A stretch of 64,000 nt of DNA, taken from the NCBI RefSeq assembly GCF_021531655.1, contig NZ_JADYUF010000018.1:1-64000 (forward strand). The letters are read 5' to 3'. The DNA is from Leyella stercorea. GTDB taxonomy: Bacteria > Bacteroidota > Bacteroidia > Bacteroidales > Bacteroidaceae. Made by a program: the position numbers and the translations under genes. Below the pieces are notes generated by a model, which saw only the letters and a program-made list of their open reading frames with translations, did no database searches and was not told where the DNA came from. Positions 54,403 to 63,998 of this stretch are shown in pieces; the first letter of the stretch is position 1, and the number at the start of each line of letters is the position of its first letter.

Positions 54403-57350
54403 GGCCTCAGTACGGCACCCTCCTGGCGCTTTCCGTCCATCATTATCTTCAGCGGGCGGGCAAAACGCACTACGCGCACATGTTCGGTCTCCATCACCGA
54501 GGGCATTGCGTCGAGCTCGCTCTTGCAGAAGAATCCTTCACCACGGTTCTCGTCGATGGTGAAGTAGCCCACGCCAAACGACGTGAGGTTCTGGAAGAAG
54601 TGCGTACCTTGGCTCGGGTCGACACGATAGTTCTTCAGAGCCACTTCCACTATTACGCGTGCTGCCGATATGTGGGGCCACTTTACGGGTATTCCGAGCC
54701 ATGAGTCGCTCGAACCCCAGCGTCCCGGTCCTACAAGCACGTAGTTTGTGCCGCTGTCAAGATACGTTTTGTTTATCTTTTCTATTTCGCGTGCTATCAT
54801 TGGATTGTCCGATGCCGTGAAGCGGTCGTCGGTTTTCACATACACTATATCCGTAACGTCTTCCGTAACGCCGTGTCCCAGCGAGTTGTGCGAGCGCAGA
54901 ATGCAGTCGGCATCGGGCACGGCCGCCACGTCTTCGTCAAGCATTTGCTTGGAGTCGACGATGGGTCGTATCTGCAGCAGATACAGCGCTCCCTTGCGGT
55001 CGGAGTTGATGTTGCACGCAAACTCTATTTCTACGGGGCGTCGCATCGACTCAGCTCCATACTTCATCGACAACTGTAGCAGCTGTGGCAGAGGAAAAAC
55101 GCCGTGCTGCAACACCGAGGCGAAGGTTATAACCTTGCGCCCGCCGTCGTATATTCCGTCGCGTATCACCTGGTCGTATGGGTCGTAGGTCGAGGCAATG
55201 TAGTTGAGCGAATTGTCGCGCTCAGCCTCCTTCACCTTCAGGTTGAGTATGTTGAATCCGTCGTCCACCTTGAAGTCGTTGCCCACGTGGCGAGTGTCCA
55301 GGGCGTAGAAGCGTGTCTGTGTCTCGCGCAGAGCCGTGTCCAGCTCGCTGGTCTGCAATATCTGGTTGGGATGATAGGGCGAAACGCGCAGCGTCTGACC
55401 TCCGTCCACAATGTATTTGCCCAGTCCCAGTGCCAGCGATGCTATGCCGTCTTCGGCACGTTCGTCACCGATAGGGTAGTAGTTGAGCGATCGCAGCACA
55501 CCCGATATGTTGGGATAGTAGCGTCCGTCATACTGCTTGCCCACCACTTCTTGCAGAATCACAGCCATCTTCTCCTGGTCTATCACGTTGCTCGTAGCCG
55601 TCATGTACGCCTTCGAGTCCTTATAGTATACCGATGCGTACACACCCTTGATGGCACATGCCAGCATTTCGAGCATGGCATACTTGTCCTCAAGATACGG
55701 AATCATATATGTGGAGTATATTCCGGCAAAAGGCTGATAGTGGGCATCTTCGAGCAGCGAGCTCGAACGTATGGCTATAGGACACTTCACCGCCTCAAAG
55801 AAGGTGAAGAAGTCGGCTATCAGCGAGTCGGGCAACTGTGCGTGCAGGAAGTGGCGCAGTATCTCGTCGTCCGAAGCGTCGCTCAGGGCTATCTGATACA
55901 GGTTGTTCTGATCCATGAATTGGTCGAACACGTCGGTGCAGAGCACTACGGTCTTGGGTATCTGCACGCTCGCTCCAGCAAACGTATTGAAGTCGGGATG
56001 AGTCTTGATGATGTTGTCGAGGAATGCCAGACCGCGTCCCTTGCCTCCCAACGAACCTTCGCCTATGCGTGCAAAGTGCGAGTAAGCGTCAAATTTCATG
56101 CGGTCGAACACAGCCACTACGCCCAGATTCTTCATGTGGCGATACTGCACGATGGCGTCGAATATGATTTCGCGGTGGGCGGTGATGTCCTTCAGACGGT
56201 CCCACGTTATCTTCTTCAGATACTCCGATACGGGGAAAATGGCTCTTGCCGAAAGCCAACGGCTCATGTGATTGCGCGAAATGTGATACAGCATCGAGTC
56301 GTCGGGTATCTTGAAGATGTTGTCCTGCAGCTCCTTCAGCGAGTGTATGCGCATTATCTCGGCCTTGGTCTTGGGGTCGCGGAATATGAAGTCGCCGAAT
56401 CCCATGTGCTCCTCCATGATTGCACGCAGGTCGATCGACATCTTCTTCGAGTTCTTGTCGACAAAACGGAAGCCCTCTGCCTCTGCCTTTTCGCGATTGG
56501 CACTCTCCGTACTTTCCACTATCAGCGGCAGATAAGGGTTGTCCTTGTGTATATTGCGCAGCAGTTTGAGTCCAGCCTCGCTGTCCTTAACGCCGTCAAT
56601 GGGGAATCGCACGTCGCTGATGACGCCCAGTACGTTGTCCGAATACTTGGTGTAGAGAGCCATTGCCTCCTCATAGTTGCGCGCAAGCACCACTTTGGGG
56701 CGTCCGCGCATTCGAAGTGTGGCGGCATGGCGGTTGAGCGCCTCGGTAGAGAAGCGTTTGCTCTGAGCCAGGATGTAATTATAGAGGTTGGGAAGTATGG
56801 AGCTGTAGAAGCGTATGCTGTCCTCCACAAGCAGCAACATCTGCACATTGCCCTCCTGAATGTCGTGGTCGAGGTTCATTTTGTCCTCAATGAGTTTTAT
56901 AATCGACAATATCAGGTTGGTATTTCCAAGCCAGCAGAACACGTAGTCGAATATCGACAGGTCCTCGTTCTCCATTCGTTTCGTGATGCCGTGCGAGAAT
57001 GGCGTCAGCACCACGCAATGAATCTTGGGAAAACCAGCCTTGATGTCGCGCGCCACCGAGAATGCGTCGTTGTCGGCATTGCCCGGCATACATATCACAA
57101 GGTCGATATTCATGGTGCGCAGCACCTGATAGGCTTCCTCCGACGTGCTCACCTGCGTGAACGTAGGCGGATAGCGCAGTCCCAACTCAACGTATTCGTT
57201 GTATATTTTCTCCTCAACACGTCCGTCGTCTTCAAGCATGAAGGCGTCGTAGGGATTGGCTACGATGAGCACGTTGTATATGCGTCGCATCATAAGATTC
57301 ACGAACGTCACGTCTTTCAGGATAAACTTGCTGTATTCTTGCGGTATCAT
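54399..57350 (-). CDS. Receiver-like/PEP-synthase ATP-binding fusion protein
   Basis: 983 residues. The N-terminal about 330 residues contain two receiver-like modules (IYNVLIVANPYDAFMLEDDG...DLVICMPG; MLLLVEDSIRFYSS...GVISDVRFPIDG). From about 420 it matches the PPDK/PEP-synthase N-terminal ATP-grasp region: GEGSLGGKGRGLAFL, PIAIRSSSLLEDAHYQPFAGIYST, LYLLQIRPI. The phosphohistidine swivel and PEP-binding barrel are absent. The C-terminal part has NYVLVGPGRWGSSDSWLG. Good AGGAGG ribosome site 10 bp before the ATG. A nucleotide-dependent phosphotransfer or signalling role is inferred. Confidence 0.8.
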   Translation of the reverse strand: MIPQEYSKFILKDVTFVNLMMRRIYNVLIVANPYDAFMLEDDGRVEEKIYNEYVELGLRYPPTFTQVSTSEEAYQVLRTMNIDLVICMPGNADNDAFSVARDIKAGFPKIHCVVLTPFSHGITKRMENEDLSIFDYVFCWLGNTNLILSIIKLIEDKMNLDHDIQEGNVQMLLLVEDSIRFYSSILPNLYNYILAQSKRFSTEALNRHAATLRMRGRPKVVLARNYEEAMALYTKYSDNVLGVISDVRFPIDGVKDSEAGLKLLRNIHKDNPYLPLIVESTESANREKAEAEGFRFVDKNSKKMSIDLRAIMEEHMGFGDFIFRDPKTKAEIMRIHSLKELQDNIFKIPDDSMLYHISRNHMSRWLSARAIFPVSEYLKKITWDRLKDITAHREIIFDAIVQYRHMKNLGVVAVFDRMKFDAYSHFARIGEGSLGGKGRGLAFLDNIIKTHPDFNTFAGASVQIPKTVVLCTDVFDQFMDQNNLYQIALSDASDDEILRHFLHAQLPDSLIADFFTFFEAVKCPIAIRSSSLLEDAHYQPFAGIYSTYMIPYLEDKYAMLEMLACAIKGVYASVYYKDSKAYMTATSNVIDQEKMAVILQEVVGKQYDGRYYPNISGVLRSLNYYPIGDERAEDGIASLALGLGKYIVDGGQTLRVSPYHPNQILQTSELDTALRETQTRFYALDTRHVGNDFKVDDGFNILNLKVKEAERDNSLNYIASTYDPYDQVIRDGIYDGGRKVITFASVLQHGVFPLPQLLQLSMKYGAESMRRPVEIEFACNINSDRKGALYLLQIRPIVDSKQMLDEDVAAVPDADCILRSHNSLGHGVTEDVTDIVYVKTDDRFTASDNPMIAREIEKINKTYLDSGTNYVLVGPGRWGSSDSWLGIPVKWPHISAARVIVEVALKNYRVDPSQGTHFFQNLTSFGVGYFTIDENRGEGFFCKSELDAMPSVMETEHVRVVRFARPLKIMMDGKRQEGAVLRP

Positions 57351-57422
57351 AGATTTAGTTTCCTCCTATGTCTTTTTTAGGTGTTTAACAATACAAATTT
57401 ACACATTTAATTATAAAATCAG

Positions 57423-57430
57423 TAATTTTG
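57423..57430 (+). promoter_or_regulatory. Promoter of the sigma-54 response regulator gene
   Basis: TAATTTTG matches TAnnTTTG, 39 bp before the start codon. The divergent gene's promoter should lie in the same 119-bp gap. Confidence 0.55.
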
Positions 57431-57469
57431 CACTGACAAACATTTAATTAGCTTTACACTTATAGGTTT

Positions 57470-58807
57470 ATGACACGTATATTGATTGTTGAGGACGACA
57501 TTGCCTTCGGAACAATGATGCAGACATGGCTTAAGAAGAAGGGATTTGATGTGGACAAAGCCACGTCGGTAGGCGCTGCCGTGCGCCTCATCGGGGACAA
57601 GCCGGCATACGATCTTGTGCTCAGCGACCTCCGTCTGCCCGACCGCGACGGCTTGGAACTGCTCGCATGGATGCACAAGAACAATATGCTTATCCCGTTT
57701 ATCGTCATGACCAATTATGCCGAAGTGCAAAACGCAGTATTGGCTATGAAGTCGGGCGCGGCCGATTATATAGCCAAACCCATTCAGCCCGACATCCTTC
57801 TGAGCAAGATTAAGGATGCGCTGAAGAATGCGGATAATGCAACGGCAGCTGCAACGACACCAACAAACAATACAACAACAACACCTCAACACCACAACAC
57901 CACAACAAGACACATCGAAGGAAACAGCGAAGCGTCCCGCCAGCTCTACAGCTACGTCAGTCTTGTCGCACCAACGCCTATGTCTGTGCTCATTCTCGGA
58001 GCCTCTGGCACTGGCAAGGAATACGTAGCTCGTCGCATACACGAGCAGAGCCAGCGTGCCGGCAAACCTTTCGTGGCACTCGACTGTGGCGCCATACCGC
58101 GCGATGTGGCTGCATCTGAATTCTTCGGACACAAGAAGGGCGCCTTCACAGGAGCCGATGCTGACAAGTGTGGAGCCTTTGAGGCTGCCAATGGCGGAAC
58201 TTTGTTTCTCGATGAGGTGGGCAATCTGAGCTACGAAGTACAAGTACAGCTGCTGCGAGCGCTACAGGAGCGTCGCGTCCGTCCGTTGGGCGGCATCGAG
58301 GAGCGTCCCATCGACATTCGTCTTGTGGCTGCCACCAACGAGAATCTGGAGCAGGCTGTGGCTGAAGGACGTTTCCGTGAAGACCTATACCATCGTCTTA
58401 GCGAGTTCACTATATACATGCCTCAGCTCTCAGAGCGTGGCACCGACCTCTTTCTTTTTGCCGACCTCTTCGTACGTCTTGCCAACGAAGACCTCTCGCG
58501 CAACGTTGAAGGCTTCGAAGCACGAGCCGCCGAGATGCTCGCTTCGCACACTTGGCCAGGCAATTTGCGCGAACTCAACAACGTCGTCAAGCGTGCCGTA
58601 CTCGTGGCTCGCGGCCCGTACATCACGCAAGAGGAGCTGTCTGCCGCTATGGGCCCCGTGCGTCAGGAACCCATCACAGCCCTTCACGATGCCGATGCCG
58701 AACGCCAGCGCATACTCAATGCACTACAGCAATGTGGCGGAAACAAGTCGAAGGCAGCACGAATGTTGGGCATCGACCGTAAGACGTTATATAACAAACT
58801 GGGGTAA
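57470..58807 (+). CDS. NtrC-type sigma-54-dependent response regulator
   Basis: 445 residues. Receiver 1-120 with D53 (LSDLRLPDRDG) and K103; a Thr/Asn/His-rich linker (about 122-148); AAA+ domain with GASGTGKE (177-184), the sigma-54 contact loop GAFTGA (224-229) and Walker B GGTLFLDEVGN; C-terminal Fis HTH (NKSKAARMLGIDRKTLYNKLG). It should open promoters held by RpoN. A near-perfect sigma-54 promoter lies 130 bp downstream of its stop codon. Confidence 0.95.
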   Translation: MTRILIVEDDIAFGTMMQTWLKKKGFDVDKATSVGAAVRLIGDKPAYDLVLSDLRLPDRDGLELLAWMHKNNMLIPFIVMTNYAEVQNAVLAMKSGAADYIAKPIQPDILLSKIKDALKNADNATAAATTPTNNTTTTPQHHNTTTRHIEGNSEASRQLYSYVSLVAPTPMSVLILGASGTGKEYVARRIHEQSQRAGKPFVALDCGAIPRDVAASEFFGHKKGAFTGADADKCGAFEAANGGTLFLDEVGNLSYEVQVQLLRALQERRVRPLGGIEERPIDIRLVAATNENLEQAVAEGRFREDLYHRLSEFTIYMPQLSERGTDLFLFADLFVRLANEDLSRNVEGFEARAAEMLASHTWPGNLRELNNVVKRAVLVARGPYITQEELSAAMGPVRQEPITALHDADAERQRILNALQQCGGNKSKAARMLGIDRKTLYNKLG

Positions 58808-59063
58808 TCCACACATTTATTGTGGAAAAATTCCACACTTATTCCACACTTTCTACACATTTCCATAATAGTACGAAAACGTTGGTTTTCTTCTTGTGTG
58901 TTGATTGTCAATACATTATGCAACGGACGTGTCTTTTTGGCACGCCCGTTGCATTTTATTAAGCGAACGGCACAACAACAATACAGTTCTACACAACGAA
59001 CAGTTGTTGAAGCCGTGATTCGATTTCGCATATTAATAATAACAATTTAAAAAATCAACAATT
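58808..59063. other. Leader region of the small exported protein gene
   Basis: 256 bp. It contains a run of TTCCACAC/ATTCCACAC words at 58810-58865 (repeated CACA half-sites, possible enhancer-like sites) and the sigma-54 promoter within an inverted repeat (58918-58954). Confidence 0.5.
58938..58954 (+). promoter_or_regulatory. Sigma-54 promoter for the small exported protein gene
   Basis: TGGCACGCCCGTTGCAT matches the -24/-12 consensus TGGCACGnnnnTTGCW completely; GG (58939-58940) and GC (58951-58952) are 12 bp apart. Transcription would start near 58964, 100 nt before the ATG at 59064. It also forms the right arm of an inverted repeat with 58918-58933. Confidence 0.8.
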
Positions 59064-59381
59064 ATGAAGAAGTTAGTTTTCGCAGCAATCGCAATGATGG
59101 TAATGGTATCGGCAAGCAACTCATTTGCTACCAAGTCAGCAACATCTATGAAGGGCTACAACACTGCAGTAGCAGACACTACCGACACTACCAAGACCGA
59201 ACCGGTAGCAGATACTACCAAGACTGAGCCTACAGAGGAAACTACAGAGCCTGCTAAGGAAGGTGCTCTCGACCTCTCTCTCTTCATCGCTAACGATACT
59301 GTAGACGTTGATTCTACTGCAACCGATTCTACAAAGACACCGTCTACACCCGCAACACCGGTTAAGCCAGAGACAGTTTAA
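59064..59381 (+). CDS. Small exported Thr/Glu/Pro-rich protein
   Basis: 105 residues. Signal peptide MKKLVFAAIAMMVMVSASNSFA, then a low-complexity region with repeated DTTKTEPVAD and TEETTEPAKE words and a hydrophobic patch ALDLSLFIAN. No Cys lipobox. It follows the sigma-54 promoter and is the likely target of the adjacent response regulator, perhaps in an envelope stress response. I recognise no family. Confidence 0.75.
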   Translation: MKKLVFAAIAMMVMVSASNSFATKSATSMKGYNTAVADTTDTTKTEPVADTTKTEPTEETTEPAKEGALDLSLFIANDTVDVDSTATDSTKTPSTPATPVKPETV

Positions 59382-59462
59382 CAACCCATTAATTAGAAAC
59401 GAACATAAGAATAAAAAGCATAGTAATAGAATAAGGTAAAAAGCTATTGTCTTAAGGATTGT

Positions 59463-59511
59463 AAACCGCTGCCACATAAGCTGCACTAATGCTGCTGAGT
59501 GGTGGCGGTTT
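59463..59511 (+). terminator. Hairpin after the small exported protein gene
   Basis: AACCGCTGCCAC and GTGGTGGCGGTT pair with two wobbles across a 24-nt loop that itself can fold; followed by TTTCGCATTT, a weak T tract. Confidence 0.6.
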
Positions 59512-59580
59512 CGCATTTATATACTTGCCAAAACTTGCTAAACTTGATGTGCGTATTGCTGCTATGTCCGAATAATTCCG

Positions 59581-59588
59581 TAACTTCG
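59581..59588 (+). promoter_or_regulatory. Promoter of the hybrid kinase gene
   Basis: TAACTTCG, one change from TAnnTTTG, 28 bp before the start codon. Confidence 0.4.
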
Positions 59589-59616
59589 CACTCAATAAAA
59601 ACAACAACTTTCACGT

Positions 59617-62133
59617 ATGAACTACCGCACGTTACGTCTGAAGATAATCACAGGCTATGCCATACTTGCCATTGTGCTCGTGTTTGCAGCGCAGATGGTG
59701 TACGACAGTACGCGTTCGCTGACTGATCTCAACAATGCTTCGGAGCGACTTATGGAGCGACGCAACATTGTCGACAGCCTTGTTTATAGCATGCTTGATG
59801 CTGCCAATGCCGAACGTTCGGTGATGATGGGCGACACGCGGCAATGGCAACGCTTCTCGTCTTCGCTCGCCGAGTCGCAGCGCAAGGCTATGCAGCTGAA
59901 GCAGCTTGTGTCCGATTCGGTCAAGGCGATGCGCATGGACACGCTTGCCAACCTTCTTGCTGCCAAGCGCGACAATGCCATGATGGTGCTGAACATACTT
60001 GCTGATGCTTCGGGCGATGCTGTCTATGCCCGCAAGGTGCACGACTTGCAGAGCGGACGCGACTCGGTGGTGATTCATCCAAACGAGATTACCAGTGCCA
60101 ACAACCGCGAGACGGTTTACAATATAGTCAGTACCCGACGCGGATTCTTCCGCCGATTGAGCGATGCCTTTCGTCGACAGCGCTCCGACACCATAGCCAC
60201 TACGATGCAAAGCGGACGTACCGACTCCACAGCCATGGCGCAGGGCATCAACATTGCCGACTCGGTGGCTGAGGTTCTTGCCGACATCCATCATGAGATA
60301 AAGCGTGCCGACACTCGCCGGCAGGATGCTATCGACAACCGCACGCGTTCGCTCAAGCTTGTCAGCATACAGTTGGCGTGGCGTACCGGACAGATGCTTG
60401 AGGACATTCAGAGCGACGAGCACAACGCTATGCAGCGTGCCATCAAAGCCGACATGCAGGCACGACGCTCTACGATGATGAAGATTGCCATGCTGGCATT
60501 GCTTGCCATTGGTGCTGCTATTGTGCTGATAGTCTACACGCTGCGCGATATTCGTCGCCAACGACGCGATCACGAGCGCATAGTAGAAGCCAAGAACGAG
60601 ACCGAACGGCTCATGCAGCAGCGCCAGCGACTTCTGCTTACCATCACACACGACATCAAGGCGCCCGTAGCTTCTATATCCGGATTTATAGCTTTGCTCC
60701 GCGAGTGGGTCAGTCAGCCCAAGCCCGTAGCCTATCTCGACAGCATACGTTCGTCTGCCGAACATCTTCTGCAACTCGTGGGTGCTCTGCTCGACTATCA
60801 TCAGCTTGAGAGTGGCAAGGCAACGACGCATGCCGTGAGCTTCAATCCTGCCCGGCTTGTAAGCGACTGCGCCACACAGGCACGTCCCGTTGCCAACAAC
60901 AAGAGCCTGGAAGTGGTGTGCAGCCTTCGTACCGGTGCCGACTGCGTATGTCAGGCTGATGCTTTCCGCATACGTCAGATTATGAACAATCTTATAGGCA
61001 ATGCCGTGAAGTACACCGACCGTGGCACAATTACCGTGTCGGCTGCGCTCAACGGCTCTCAGCTCACTATGAGTGTGGCTGATACGGGTAGCGGAATGAC
61101 CGAGAGCGAACAGCAGCGCATCTTCAACGCCTTCACCCGTCTGCCCGATGCACAGGGCAAGGAGGGTGTAGGTTTGGGATTGTCCATAACCCGCGAGGCG
61201 GTCAACATGCTTGGCGGAACGATTCGTGTGGCTTCACAAAAGGGCAAAGGTTCGAAGTTTACCGTTACTCTTCCGGTGACCGTCGACACCGTTCAGTCTG
61301 CCCAACCTGCAACAATTGCCGGAAATACAGTCCCTAACGTGGCTGACAATCCGACCCCTAACATAATAAATCCTGCTTCTATCGCAGCCAGTCCAGCCCC
61401 TGATATGGCGTGCGTCAAGTCTTCGTCGCACCCGATAAAGGTCGTTATCGTTGATGACGACCGCTTGCAATTGCAGCTATTGGGCGAGATGATGGCTCGT
61501 ATGGAGAATATCTGTCTCGACATTCACGTCACGTCGAGTGCCGATGAGGCTATAGAGATGATAGGCCGATTGCGTCCGCAACTGGTGTTTACCGATATAG
61601 AGATGCCGCAGATGAGTGGTCGTGAGATGCTTCGGCGTATTGACCGCAATGGAATAAAGACCGTTGCCATAACCGCCCACGACCAAAGCATACACACCGA
61701 ACTGCGTGCCGAGGGCTTCGATGCTTGTCTTTTCAAGCCGTTCAATGTTCAGACGCTTGCTGCCACGTTGTGCCAGCTTACTGGCATTGCTCCCAGCGTT
61801 AGCGTTCCGACTGCATCAGCATCCAGCGCCAGACACGACGCCACTCTCTTCGCACCCCTCCTTGTTTTTGCCGAATGCGATGCCGAAGCCGAGCAACAGA
61901 TTATTGCAGACACCCGCAAGTCGATTGCCGATTATCTTTCAATGCTCAACGATCCCAACGACACCGCATCCATAGCCAAGGCAGCCCACAAAGCCATGCC
62001 GCTCCTTAAGATGCTGATGCCCGATGATGTAGAGTGGCTGGCCGATCTGACTCCAGAAAGAATCGGACAGACTGACGAAGCGAAGCGAAAGAAGCTGTAT
62101 GAGAAGTTTAAGGGAGTGTTGGAAAAGATATAA
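59617..62133 (+). CDS. Hybrid sensor histidine kinase with receiver and Hpt-like tail
   Basis: 838 residues. Membrane segment 10-27, extracytoplasmic sensor to about 285, second membrane segment about 290-310, HisKA with H345 (LTITHDIKAP), HATPase (NLIGNAVKYTD; DTGSGM; GVGLGLSI), a linker, receiver with D660 (FTDIEMPQMSG), and a C-terminal Hpt-like helix bundle with H791 (AAHKAMPLL). Complete phosphorelay in one protein. The adjacent NtrC-type regulator is a likely final acceptor, by proximity. Confidence 0.92.
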   Translation: MNYRTLRLKIITGYAILAIVLVFAAQMVYDSTRSLTDLNNASERLMERRNIVDSLVYSMLDAANAERSVMMGDTRQWQRFSSSLAESQRKAMQLKQLVSDSVKAMRMDTLANLLAAKRDNAMMVLNILADASGDAVYARKVHDLQSGRDSVVIHPNEITSANNRETVYNIVSTRRGFFRRLSDAFRRQRSDTIATTMQSGRTDSTAMAQGINIADSVAEVLADIHHEIKRADTRRQDAIDNRTRSLKLVSIQLAWRTGQMLEDIQSDEHNAMQRAIKADMQARRSTMMKIAMLALLAIGAAIVLIVYTLRDIRRQRRDHERIVEAKNETERLMQQRQRLLLTITHDIKAPVASISGFIALLREWVSQPKPVAYLDSIRSSAEHLLQLVGALLDYHQLESGKATTHAVSFNPARLVSDCATQARPVANNKSLEVVCSLRTGADCVCQADAFRIRQIMNNLIGNAVKYTDRGTITVSAALNGSQLTMSVADTGSGMTESEQQRIFNAFTRLPDAQGKEGVGLGLSITREAVNMLGGTIRVASQKGKGSKFTVTLPVTVDTVQSAQPATIAGNTVPNVADNPTPNIINPASIAASPAPDMACVKSSSHPIKVVIVDDDRLQLQLLGEMMARMENICLDIHVTSSADEAIEMIGRLRPQLVFTDIEMPQMSGREMLRRIDRNGIKTVAITAHDQSIHTELRAEGFDACLFKPFNVQTLAATLCQLTGIAPSVSVPTASASSARHDATLFAPLLVFAECDAEAEQQIIADTRKSIADYLSMLNDPNDTASIAKAAHKAMPLLKMLMPDDVEWLADLTPERIGQTDEAKRKKLYEKFKGVLEKI

Positions 62134-62147
62134 CCAACACTACCTCA

Positions 62148-62200
62148 ACAGGGGCAAAGCCCCACAACATCACAACTTGTGGGCAACGCCCCCTAAACTC
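62148..62200. terminator. GC-rich hairpins between convergent kinase genes
   Basis: GGGGCAAAGCCCC at 62151-62163 is a tight hairpin; GTGGGCAACGCCCC follows at 62181-62194 with a similar stem. Possible bidirectional terminator of the two kinase genes. No clear T tract on the plus strand. Confidence 0.45.
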
Positions 62201-63998
62201 CCCTTCTTATCTCCTTAGGCGTATATCCATACGTCTTGCGGAATGCGTGGTAGAAGCTTGAGGTATGTTCGAATCCGCAGCGGAAGGCTATTTCGTCGGC
62301 ACTCAGTTTGGGATTTGTCTCGAGCAGATAGCGGGCGCGCTTCATCTTTATTTTCAGAATGAACGTTGCGGGCGAATTGCCCGTCAGCGTTACAATCTTG
62401 CGATGGAACTGCCGCGAACTCATGCAAAGCTTCTCTGCCAATGCGTTCACGTCGAGCTGTTGCTTGTCGAGCAGCAGATAGATATAGTCCACAGTCTTGG
62501 CGAGGAATCGTCGTTCGGCATCCGTCAGTTCCATCTCCTTCTCCTCCTTCTTGTTGCTTGTGGTTTTCTCGCTGAACTTGTTGCGCAGCGAGTTCTGTCG
62601 GTTGATGAGCTGTTCGATGATGGTGCGCAGTTCGTCCATGCTGAACGGCTTGGTCAGATAGGCGTCGGCACCGGCTTCAAATCCCTCAATGCGTTCCTGC
62701 TCCGAAACCTTGGCTGTTACTATTATAATAGGTATATGGTTTATAGCCTTGTTGCTTCTTATCTTGCGACACAATTCCAGTCCGTCCATTCCGGGCATCA
62801 TAATGTCGGTAATGATAATGTCTGGCACGATGTCTTTTGTCTTTTGCAGTCCGTCGTTGCCGTTCGTAGCGTAAGCCACCGAATAGTCTCCCGCCAGCTG
62901 TCCGCCAATGAAGGCTGCAATGTCGTGGTTGTCCTCAATGATGAGTGCTGTGTATTGGCTGGCCTTGGCGTCGCTGTCTTTCAGTTCCTTTTGTTCTACA
63001 GGCGTCACGGGGTCGAATTCCATGTCCTTCTCTTCCAGTTGCACGTCGCAATTGTTGGTTATTGCTATTTCTATATGGAATTTCGTGCCCTTGCCCACTT
63101 GGCTTTCCACGCTGATAGTGCCGTGTACCGACTCCATAATATGCTTCACCAGCGACAGTCCCACACCCGTACCCAGGTTCTGCGAGTCGGACGGTCCCTG
63201 ATAGAACGCCTTGAACACGTTGTCCATGGTCTTATTGTCCATACCCTCGCCCGTATCGTTCACGTCAATGTGCAGGATATTGCCCACGCGCACTACATAC
63301 ACGTCAACCTGTCCTAATGCGTGTGTGAACTTGAATGCGTTCGACAGTAGGTTGTCAATCACCTTGTGTGCATAGTCGGGCACAAAGTCCATCACCACAT
63401 TTTCGTCACCATGCATTCGCAGGGTTATGTCCTTGTTTCTTGCATAAGTGTTGTAGGAGGCCACAACCATTGAAATGTAGGTAGTGATGTCGCCGTTGCG
63501 CCATTTCAGATTGTTAGCATTCGATTTTATCTTCGATATGTCGAGCAGTTGGTTTACGAGTTTCAGCTGTCCGTTGCCATGTATTTCTATGTCGCGTGCG
63601 TATTGCTTCACCTCCTCATTCTTGCTCTTGCGCAGCACTTGGCTCAGTCCGAGTATAATGGTGAGCGGTGTTCGGAATTCGTGTGTGATGTTGGTGAAGA
63701 AGGTCTCGCGCATTTCGGCGAGTTTCTTCAGTGCCAGATGGTTGCGTCGGTGAATGCGTTGTATGTATATGAACATGCCTATTGCGCCTAACAGTATGGT
63801 CACTACTATGCTGAATATGATGGCATAGGCAGAGCGTAGGTTTCGTTCGCTCTTCAGGCTGAGTTGCGCCTCGTTCATGTCTTTGGCCTGTCGGTTGCGT
63901 TCAATGAGCAGTCCGGCGTTTTGTATACGGTTCATTTTCTCCATATCCATTATGCTGTCGTGCATGTCAGCCGCCTTTTCGTGCCACTCAAGTGCAGC
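62193..63998 (-). CDS. TPR hybrid two-component sensor/regulator, cut by right edge
   Basis: Frame open to the right edge; residues before the internal ATG at 63965 read AALEWHEKAADMHDSI, like the end of a TPR sensor. Then a membrane segment (YAIIFSIVVTILLGAIGMFIYI), HisKA (NITHEFRTPL), HATPase (DTGEGM; GVGLSLVKHI), receiver (ITDIMMPGMDG; TKPFS) and an AraC-type HTH (LSADEIAFRCGFEHTSSFYHAFRKTYGYTPKEIR). This resembles Bacteroidales hybrid two-component systems that control polysaccharide or stress genes. The sensor half is outside the window. Confidence 0.92.
   Translation of the reverse strand, partial: AALEWHEKAADMHDSIMDMEKMNRIQNAGLLIERNRQAKDMNEAQLSLKSERNLRSAYAIIFSIVVTILLGAIGMFIYIQRIHRRNHLALKKLAEMRETFFTNITHEFRTPLTIILGLSQVLRKSKNEEVKQYARDIEIHGNGQLKLVNQLLDISKIKSNANNLKWRNGDITTYISMVVASYNTYARNKDITLRMHGDENVVMDFVPDYAHKVIDNLLSNAFKFTHALGQVDVYVVRVGNILHIDVNDTGEGMDNKTMDNVFKAFYQGPSDSQNLGTGVGLSLVKHIMESVHGTISVESQVGKGTKFHIEIAITNNCDVQLEEKDMEFDPVTPVEQKELKDSDAKASQYTALIIEDNHDIAAFIGGQLAGDYSVAYATNGNDGLQKTKDIVPDIIITDIMMPGMDGLELCRKIRSNKAINHIPIIIVTAKVSEQERIEGFEAGADAYLTKPFSMDELRTIIEQLINRQNSLRNKFSEKTTSNKKEEKEMELTDAERRFLAKTVDYIYLLLDKQQLDVNALAEKLCMSSRQFHRKIVTLTGNSPATFILKIKMKRARYLLETNPKLSADEIAFRCGFEHTSSFYHAFRKTYGYTPKEIRRGV

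Noticed and set aside
55104..57380. Very long plus-strand open frame (about 758 codons)
   Set aside because: It lies fully antisense to the receiver/PEP-synthase-like gene, whose domains are recognisable. Its protein is rich in V, H, R and Q runs typical of a reversed GC-biased frame.
59632..60831. Minus-strand open frame of about 400 codons
   Set aside because: Antisense shadow of the hybrid kinase gene.
62265..63317. Plus-strand open frame of about 350 codons
   Set aside because: Antisense shadow of the TPR hybrid kinase gene, which has clear domains.
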